In this document: in pieces, positions 28,205-34,012 of the stretch | Position numbering within the stretch: position 1 is the stretch's first letter | Layout of the letters: each line of letters starts with the position of its first letter | From: Rhizobium sp. ASV8 | Lineage (GTDB): Bacteria > Pseudomonadota > Alphaproteobacteria > Rhizobiales > Rhizobiaceae | Assembly (NCBI RefSeq): GCF_016429255.1 | Contig: NZ_JAELUG010000079.1 | Location: 1-34,012 of the forward strand | Reading direction: 5' to 3' | Length of the DNA stretch: 34,012 nucleotides | Notes under the pieces: model-generated | What the model saw: the letters and a program-made list of their open reading frames with translations, nothing else | Databases searched by the model: none | What the model was told of the DNA's origin: nothing | Program-made: the position numbers and the translations under genes

Positions 28205-29742
28205 GCGAGATTCTCGAAGGGTTGAGAGATCGTGTCGTCATCGTCGGCAGCGGTCTTGCAGGATTGATGGCGGCCTTGACGCTCGCGCCGGAACCGACCG
28301 TCATCGTGACGCGCGCTGCGCTCGGTGGGGAAAGTTCAAGCGCCTGGGCGCAGGGCGGCATTGCGGCCAGCATCGGCAAGGATGATAGCGCCGCGCTGCA
28401 TCTGGCAGATACGCTCGCTGCCGGCGACGGTCTTTGCGATGCGAAAGTGGCGGCGAGAATCCTCGCGGAAGCACCGGCTGCCATCGCCGCGCTGGAGCGG
28501 GCGGGCGTCGCGTTCGATCGCGACAGCGACGGTGCTTTGTCCCTGGGGCTTGAGGCGGCCCACTCGTTGCGTCGCATCGTGCATGCCAAAGGAGATGGTT
28601 CTGGAGCGGCTATCGTTCGCGCGCTCGTGGATGCGGCGGTTCGCGCGCCATCGATCACGATCCTTGAAAGCTATGAGGCAAGACGCCTGCTGCTCGACGG
28701 CGAGCGCATCGCTGGCCTATTGTGCGCGACCGACAAGGGGACAGTCATTCTCCCATCTTCTCGCGTCGTGCTCGCCACGGGCGGCATAGGCGGCCTTTAT
28801 GACGCGACGACCAATCCCGCCGGCAACTTCGGCCAGGGCATCGCGCTTGCCGCCAGAGCGGGCGCCCTTCTGGCCGACATGGAGTTTGTGCAGTTCCATC
28901 CGACGGCGCTTGACAGCAGGCGGTGGCCATTGGCGCTTGTTAGCGAGGCCGTTCGCGGCGAAGGCGCCACGCTTTTGAACGAAAGAAGCGAGCGCTTCAT
29001 GGCCGGTGTCGACGGCGCGGAGCTCGCGCCGCGTGATGTCGTCGCGCGCGCCATCAGCGCTGAAATTGCTCGCGGTGGCCGGGTCTATCTCGACGCCCGC
29101 CAGGCCCTTGGCGATAGTTTCACCCGGCGGTTTCCCGTTATCGATGCGCTTTGCCGCGAAGCTGGCGTTGATCCCTCGCGCAATCTCATTCCGGTGCGCC
29201 CCGCCGTCCACTATCACATGGGTGGCGTCGCGACAGATGAGCAGGGCCGCAGCTCCGTATCCGGCCTGTGGGTGATTGGCGAGGCAGCATCGACCGGCCT
29301 GCATGGCGCCAACCGATTGGCCAGCAACTCGCTGCTCGAAGCTGCGGTGATGGGCATCCGCGCGGGACTGGATATTTCCGGCCTCGATGCCGGCCGGACC
29401 AAGCTGCCGCAAGCGGAGGCAAATGTTGCCGCGCCTGATGCATCGTTGGTGCGGCCCATCGTCTCCAGCCATCTCGGCGTGTTGCGCAATGCTGGGTCCA
29501 TTCATGGTGCAATTGCAGCGCTGTTGCCGCTGGTTGATAGCGATGGTCCCGCCGCCGACCCGGCTCTCGTTGCGCTGCTGATCGCCGTCTTCGCCAGCCT
29601 GCGGACGGAATCGCGCGGGGCGCATGCGCGCACGGATTTCCCCTTGAAATTAGCGGATTCGCAGCGCCGCCGCATGAGCCTGCCGGATGCGCTCTATATC
29701 GCATCCTCCATGACCTTCAATTCCCTTGCAAGGAGTGCCTGA
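28201..29742 (+). CDS. nadB: L-aspartate oxidase NadB
   Basis: 513 residues, FAD enzyme of the succinate-dehydrogenase flavoprotein family. It oxidises L-aspartate to iminoaspartate, the substrate of NadA. VIVGSGLAGLMAAL near residue 14 binds FAD. Further on come GGESSSAWAQGGIAAS, RRIVHAKGDGSG, MEFVQFHPTAL, the active-site HYHMGG, and GLWVIGEAASTGLHGANRLASNSLLEA. The ATG overlaps the nadA stop (ATGA), so the two are translationally coupled, in keeping with NadA-NadB working together on the unstable intermediate. Confidence 0.96.
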   Translation: MSEILEGLRDRVVIVGSGLAGLMAALTLAPEPTVIVTRAALGGESSSAWAQGGIAASIGKDDSAALHLADTLAAGDGLCDAKVAARILAEAPAAIAALERAGVAFDRDSDGALSLGLEAAHSLRRIVHAKGDGSGAAIVRALVDAAVRAPSITILESYEARRLLLDGERIAGLLCATDKGTVILPSSRVVLATGGIGGLYDATTNPAGNFGQGIALAARAGALLADMEFVQFHPTALDSRRWPLALVSEAVRGEGATLLNERSERFMAGVDGAELAPRDVVARAISAEIARGGRVYLDARQALGDSFTRRFPVIDALCREAGVDPSRNLIPVRPAVHYHMGGVATDEQGRSSVSGLWVIGEAASTGLHGANRLASNSLLEAAVMGIRAGLDISGLDAGRTKLPQAEANVAAPDASLVRPIVSSHLGVLRNAGSIHGAIAALLPLVDSDGPAADPALVALLIAVFASLRTESRGAHARTDFPLKLADSQRRRMSLPDALYIASSMTFNSLARSA

Positions 29743-29743
29743 C

Positions 29744-30601
29744 ATGACCCTCGCTCCCCTCCCGCGCCTCATCGTCGAACCGCTGGTGCGCAATGCGCTG
29801 GTGGAAGATCTCGGCCTGGCCGGTGACGTCACGACCACGGCGGTCATCCCCGCCGCACATCGGTCCCGTGTGGCGATGGTGACGCGCCAGCCGGGCGTGG
29901 TCGCCGGCCTCGATGCGTCCGAGCTTGCTTTCCAACTGGTCGATCCCAGCATCGTCATGACCCGTCATTTACCGGATGGGACGAAAGTCAAGCCTGGTGA
30001 TGTGATCGCAACGATCGAAGGACCTTCGCGTGGTTTGCTGACGGCTGAGCGCACCGCATTGAACTTCCTTGGCCACCTGTCCGGCATCGCATCCGTGACC
30101 GGCGGTATCGTCAAGGCCATCGCGGGTACGAAAGCTTCGATCGTCTGCACGCGCAAGACGACGCCGGGTCTCAGAGCGCTGGAAAAATATGCAGTCCGAG
30201 CCGGTGGCGGTATGAACCATCGCTTCGCGCTCTATGACGCGGTTCTGATCAAGGACAATCACGTCGCCATCGCCGGCGGCATTGCCGAAGCCATCCACCG
30301 CGCCAAGGCGGGAGTCGGGCATATGGTCAAGATCGAAGTTGAAGTGGATACGCTGGAGCAGCTTCGCGAAGCGATGCGCGAAGGCGTCGATGCCGTATTG
30401 CTCGACAACATGACGCCGGATCAACTGCGCGAGGCGGTCGATATCGTCGGCGGGCGGGCGATCACCGAAGCGTCGGGTCGCATCACGCCGGAAACCGCCG
30501 TCGCGATCGCTAGAGCGGGTGTCGATCTCATATCCGCCGGCTGGCTGACGCATAGTGCACCGACGCTCGATATCGGACTGGATTGGAAGTCGGCGGCCTG
30601 A
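29744..30601 (+). CDS. nadC: Nicotinate-nucleotide pyrophosphorylase (carboxylating) NadC
   Basis: 285 residues. It converts quinolinate and PRPP to nicotinate mononucleotide. Segments: EDLGLAGDVTTTAVIP, LTAERTALNFLGHLSGIAS, CTRKTTPGLRALEKYAVRAGGGMNHRFALYDAVLIKDNH (substrate-binding Arg/Lys/His residues), EVEVDTLEQL and ISAGWLTHSAPTLDIGLD. The start at 29744 lies one base after the nadB stop with AAGGAG upstream; an earlier in-frame ATG (29726) would lie within nadB. Its own stop codon sits in the loop of a terminator hairpin. Confidence 0.97.
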   Translation: MTLAPLPRLIVEPLVRNALVEDLGLAGDVTTTAVIPAAHRSRVAMVTRQPGVVAGLDASELAFQLVDPSIVMTRHLPDGTKVKPGDVIATIEGPSRGLLTAERTALNFLGHLSGIASVTGGIVKAIAGTKASIVCTRKTTPGLRALEKYAVRAGGGMNHRFALYDAVLIKDNHVAIAGGIAEAIHRAKAGVGHMVKIEVEVDTLEQLREAMREGVDAVLLDNMTPDQLREAVDIVGGRAITEASGRITPETAVAIARAGVDLISAGWLTHSAPTLDIGLDWKSAA

Positions 30602-30614
30602 AGCCGCCGACTTC
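30586..30614. terminator. Bidirectional terminator spanning the nadC stop
   Basis: GAAGTCGGCGGC (30586-30597) pairs perfectly with GCCGCCGACTTC (30603-30614); the 5-base loop contains the nadC TGA. The stem codes the last nadC residues. The convergent SDR gene ends 5 bases further on, so both strands are served. Confidence 0.65.
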
Positions 30615-30618
30615 GAAC

Positions 30619-31395
30619 TCAGACGATGACGGGTACCTGCGCGCCGTCCATGCTGATCACGACGCCGGTGACATAACCCGCCTTGTCCGAACTCAGGAAA
30701 GCGACAACATTGGCAATGTCTGTGGGATCGGCCATCCGGCCGATCGGGATACGTTTCATAGCATCGGCCAGCGCTTCCTCTTCAGTCGAGCCGGCAACCT
30801 TCGCCGCTGCCTTCAAGCCTTCGGCGACGCGATCCGTTTCGGTCATGCCGGGATTTAGACCGACAACGCGCACGCCGCGGCTGGCATAGGCATTGGCAAG
30901 CCCCACGCTGGCGAGCATCAGGGCAGCATTGGCCGATCCGCCGGCGAGATGCACGGGGGAGGCGACCTTGCCGCCATTGCCGATGATGTTGATCACCGCG
31001 CCCGAACCGCGCGCGCCCATGCGCTTGATGGCGGGATCAACCACGTTGATGTAGGAAAAATACTTCGCATCCATCGCCGCTCGCCAGATGGCCGGGGTCA
31101 GTTCATCGGCCGGCGTGCGCGCCGCCGCACCGGCGCTGTTGACGAGAATATCGATCGGACCGATGTCCGCCTCGACCTTATTCACCACCGCAAGCGCCTG
31201 TTCATCGGATATCAGGTCGGCGATATAACCGCGCGCGCCAGGAAGCTTGACAAGTGCCGCATCGACATTGGCTTGCGAGCGCGAGCAGATTGCGACCCGT
31301 GCACCTTCCTGCAGAAAGAGCTCAGCGCAGGCAAAGCCGATGCCCTTCGAGCCGCCCGTGATCAGAACGACTTTATCCTTGAGGCCAAGGTCCAT
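30619..31395 (-). CDS. Short-chain dehydrogenase/reductase family protein lacking the YxxxK dyad
   Basis: 258 residues, Rossmann fold. The cofactor site TGGSKGIG is near residues 14-21, NSAG near 86-89, and the C-terminal VTGVVISMDGAQ is typical. Where SDRs have Ser...Tyr-x-x-x-Lys, this protein reads NIIGNGGKVASPVHLAGGSANAALML: neither Tyr nor Lys is at the expected spacing (Gly and Asn align there). I recall a branch of SDRs with a similar GxGGK...HL(P/A)GG(A/S)ANAAL segment, so this is probably a subfamily trait and not a mutation. GGAGA lies six bases before the ATG. Function unknown. Confidence 0.82.
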   Translation of the reverse strand: MDLGLKDKVVLITGGSKGIGFACAELFLQEGARVAICSRSQANVDAALVKLPGARGYIADLISDEQALAVVNKVEADIGPIDILVNSAGAAARTPADELTPAIWRAAMDAKYFSYINVVDPAIKRMGARGSGAVINIIGNGGKVASPVHLAGGSANAALMLASVGLANAYASRGVRVVGLNPGMTETDRVAEGLKAAAKVAGSTEEEALADAMKRIPIGRMADPTDIANVVAFLSSDKAGYVTGVVISMDGAQVPVIV

Positions 31396-31509
31396 GACAT
31401 GTCTCCGTTTGCATTGCGAAAAGCTCGCAAGCTACGGGCCGAAATCCTTGCCGTACAGATGTGAAGCCGTCACAGCTTGTTTACCAGGCAATATCGTCTT
31501 TCGCCTGCT

Positions 31510-32370
31510 CTAAGAAAGCCGCTTGGCTTTCAGCACCGAAACGGCCGTCTCGCTATTGTGAACATAGTCGTTGGCGTCGGGTTGACGCTGTACCAGTAGA
31601 ATGAACAGCAGATCGGTCAGCATCAGTTGCGCATCGCGCGCCGTGATTGCCGAAGAGCGCACGCGATCTTCATCGCCGACGGTGTGAAGGCAGATATCGG
31701 CAACGCGGGCGAGGGGGTTGTCTTGCAGGCCGGTGACGGCAATGACCGTTGCCTTGCGCTGACTTGCCAGTTCCGCGATCCGCAGCGTCTCGATGCTGGC
31801 GCCGGAATAGGAAAGGGCAAAGAGCAGGTCGTCGGGCCCAAGCGTCGATGCGTTCGCCATCTGCACGTGGCTGTCACTATCATGCAGGACATTGCGGCCG
31901 AGTTTCATCAGCTTGTAGGAAAAATCGCGGGCGACCAGCGAGGAGGCACCGACGCCGGCGAGATGAATGCGCCTTGCGTCGTGAAGAGCCTCCAGCGCCT
32001 TGTCGATATCGCCTTCGTTATTGACTGAAATGGTTTGCTGCATGGCCTGCAGCTTGCTGCTTAGCAGCTTCTGCAGAATGGTCAGATAGCCATCGCCGAC
32101 TTCAATCGTGCCGTGGATCATGCCCGCAGGCGCAGGCCACTCCTGAGCTTTCGCCTCACTGACGGCAAGCTTCAGTTCCTGATAGCCGGCATAGCCGAGC
32201 TTCTGACTGAACTTCACGACGCTGGACTGGCTGCGCCCGGTTTCCACTGCGAGCGCCGCCGATGAGAGTCGCAGCATCTGGTCTGGATTTTCGACGATGA
32301 ACTGTCCGATCTGGCGGTCGGCCGGCGCCATGGCTTCGAGCTGCGCGCTGATTTTCTTCAAGATAGACAT
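31510..32370 (-). CDS. RpiR/MurR-family regulator with SIS domain
   Basis: 286 residues. The N-terminal helix-turn-helix (about 1-77) has the RpiR pattern QIGQFIVENPDQMLRLSSAALAVETGRSQSSVVKFSQKLGYAGYQELK. The C-terminal SIS domain (about 125-255) binds phosphosugars: IHLAGVGASSLVARDFSYKL and LLFALSYSGASIETLRIAELASQRKATVIAVTG. AAAGGA precedes the ATG. It is divergent from the murA paralogue with about 345 bases between, and a perfect TTGGAAT palindrome lies in front of murA. I infer it responds to an amino-sugar phosphate and controls the murA unit. Confidence 0.88.
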   Translation of the reverse strand: MSILKKISAQLEAMAPADRQIGQFIVENPDQMLRLSSAALAVETGRSQSSVVKFSQKLGYAGYQELKLAVSEAKAQEWPAPAGMIHGTIEVGDGYLTILQKLLSSKLQAMQQTISVNNEGDIDKALEALHDARRIHLAGVGASSLVARDFSYKLMKLGRNVLHDSDSHVQMANASTLGPDDLLFALSYSGASIETLRIAELASQRKATVIAVTGLQDNPLARVADICLHTVGDEDRVRSSAITARDAQLMLTDLLFILLVQRQPDANDYVHNSETAVSVLKAKRLS

Positions 32371-32475
32371 TGGGTCCTTTGGGCGTGCCTTTGAGCCACC
32401 GCGGCCGATTCATCATCACGAGCATATCGAAAATAGCATTCAGGCGAAGCTGGGCAACCATGCCTCGGACGATGC
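32371..32475. other. Promoter-side region of the RpiR-type gene
   Basis: Roughly 100 bases upstream of the RpiR-type start before the repeat block begins. It should hold that gene's promoter, but I do not see a convincing -35/-10 pair or operator in it. Confidence 0.35.
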
Positions 32476-32580
32476 TAGAGCGCCGTGCTTCGTTTCGGAA
32501 GCACAAAGGTCGCTCTACCTCTCTTATCCGACGTATCAGGCTGTCCGAAAATCCTGTCAGATTTTCGGGCCGATGCTCTA
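32476..32580. repeat. Rhizobial mosaic repeat with two hairpins
   Basis: TAGAGCG (32476-32482) and CGCTCTA (32511-32517) enclose an inner stem GTGCTTC/GAAGCAC. A second perfect stem CCGAAAATC (32545-32553) and GATTTTCGG (32560-32568) follows, closing at GCTCTA (32575-32580). The TAGAGC...GCTCTA frame resembles dispersed elements of rhizobial genomes. It lies between the divergent RpiR-type and murA genes. Confidence 0.55.
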
Positions 32581-32596
32581 AGCCTATCACAGAGAA

Positions 32597-32615
32597 TTGG
32601 AATAAAAAATTCCAA
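32597..32615. promoter_or_regulatory. Perfect palindrome TTGGAAT-N5-ATTCCAA, candidate RpiR-type operator
   Basis: 7-bp perfect arms around AAAAA, just upstream of the murA promoter. The TGGAAT half recurs at 32631-32636, inside that promoter. AT-rich GGAAT/ATTCC palindromes are typical targets of RpiR-family proteins, and the RpiR gene is divergent next door. Confidence 0.6.
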
Positions 32616-32621
32616 ATGCCG

Positions 32622-32649
32622 TTGACAGGGTGGAATGATTGAATAGTCT
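32622..32649 (+). promoter_or_regulatory. Sigma70-like promoter before the murA paralogue
   Basis: TTGACA (32622-32627), 16 bases, TAGTCT (32644-32649). Transcript start would be near 32656, which favours the downstream murA start (32715) over the ATG at 32664. Confidence 0.5.
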
Positions 32650-32714
32650 TCGGTAGGAAGCAGATGGCGAGTTCTACGGGACTTGCTTCACCTCTCCTCA
32701 ACGGGTTTCTGATC

Positions 32715-33967
<1,253 letters not shown>

Positions 33968-33971
<4 letters not shown>

Positions 33972-34012
33972 GCGATGCGGCGAAAGGTTCCCCTTATTTC
34001 CTGGGGGTCGAT
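33968..34012 (+). CDS. Start of a possible sugar kinase (partial)
   Basis: The ATG overlaps the murA stop (ATGA) and 15 residues are visible before the window ends: MSDAAKGSPYFLGVD. YFLGVD at this place is how BadF/BadG-type N-acetylglucosamine or N-acetylmuramate kinases begin, before GGGT. The 4-base overlap puts it in the murA operon. The identification rests on six residues and context, so it is tentative. Confidence 0.45.

Overview
This window reads as chromosomal DNA of a rhizobial alphaproteobacterium, most likely Rhizobium or a close relative. The grounds are: GC-rich genes with strong alphaproteobacterial codon bias; a TGA-N9-TCA iron-responsive box of the kind bound by RirA; a GTTC-N7-GTTC box of the alphaproteobacterial LexA type; a nadQ-nadA-nadB-nadC locus; an arabinonate-dehydratase-type IlvD/Edd protein whose three cluster cysteines fall where they do in the Rhizobium leguminosarum enzyme; and intergenic mosaic repeats typical of rhizobia. 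I saw no rRNA, tRNA, insertion sequence, CRISPR array or prophage.

Layout. 1-2.6 kb: the edge of a reverse-strand gene, an exported HSL-type esterase, and a Tat-exported haloperoxidase-like hydrolase preceded by TATCGCGATA palindromes. 2.6-5.0 kb: a gene-poor stretch of small genes, comprising a 57-residue protein behind an SOS-like box, a mosaic repeat, a probable short transcript with promoter and terminator, two small conserved-looking proteins, and cspA. 5.0-12.4 kb: an iron-siderophore island on the reverse strand: AraC-type regulator, TonB-dependent receptor, a 30-codon ORF translationally coupled to fhuD, fhuD, a double-length fhuB, and a DUF2218-SIP ferric-siderophore reductase. No ABC ATPase is present here. 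12.6-15.6 kb: htpG and a second siderophore-interacting protein. 15.6-19.3 kb: an orphan glycine-betaine-type binding protein, an FMN reductase, a 58-residue protein, an RBBP9-like hydrolase and a 1-Cys peroxiredoxin. 19.3-22.7 kb: a LysR regulator divergent from an aldo/keto reductase, recX, and a DUF922 putative zinc protease. 22.7-26.1 kb: a sugar-acid dehydratase and an RraA-like protein divergent from a GntR/FCD regulator. 26.2-30.6 kb: the NAD regulator NadQ and nadABC. 30.6-34 kb: a short-chain dehydrogenase without the usual catalytic Tyr/Lys, an RpiR/MurR-type regulator, a murA paralogue, and the first codons of what may be a sugar kinase.

How the parts work together. The iron island forms a chain of outer-membrane uptake, periplasmic capture, inner-membrane passage and cytoplasmic iron release; a RirA-type box and a pair of direct repeats sit in the receptor promoter region. 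The nad genes form a tight operon (4-nt overlap, then a 1-nt gap) behind two mirror-image 13-nt arms that bracket the nadA promoter. The RpiR-type gene faces murA across a perfect TTGGAAT-N5-ATTCCAA palindrome, and murA overlaps the next gene by ATGA, suggesting a regulated amino-sugar or cell-wall unit.

The least explained items are the short transcript unit at about 3304-3440, whose 3' part shares a 21-nt block and a terminator with the cspA 3' region; the small ORF coupled to fhuD; the SOS-box small gene; the TATCGCGATA operators; and the murA paralogue unit. All calls are by reading the sequence; no database search was run.
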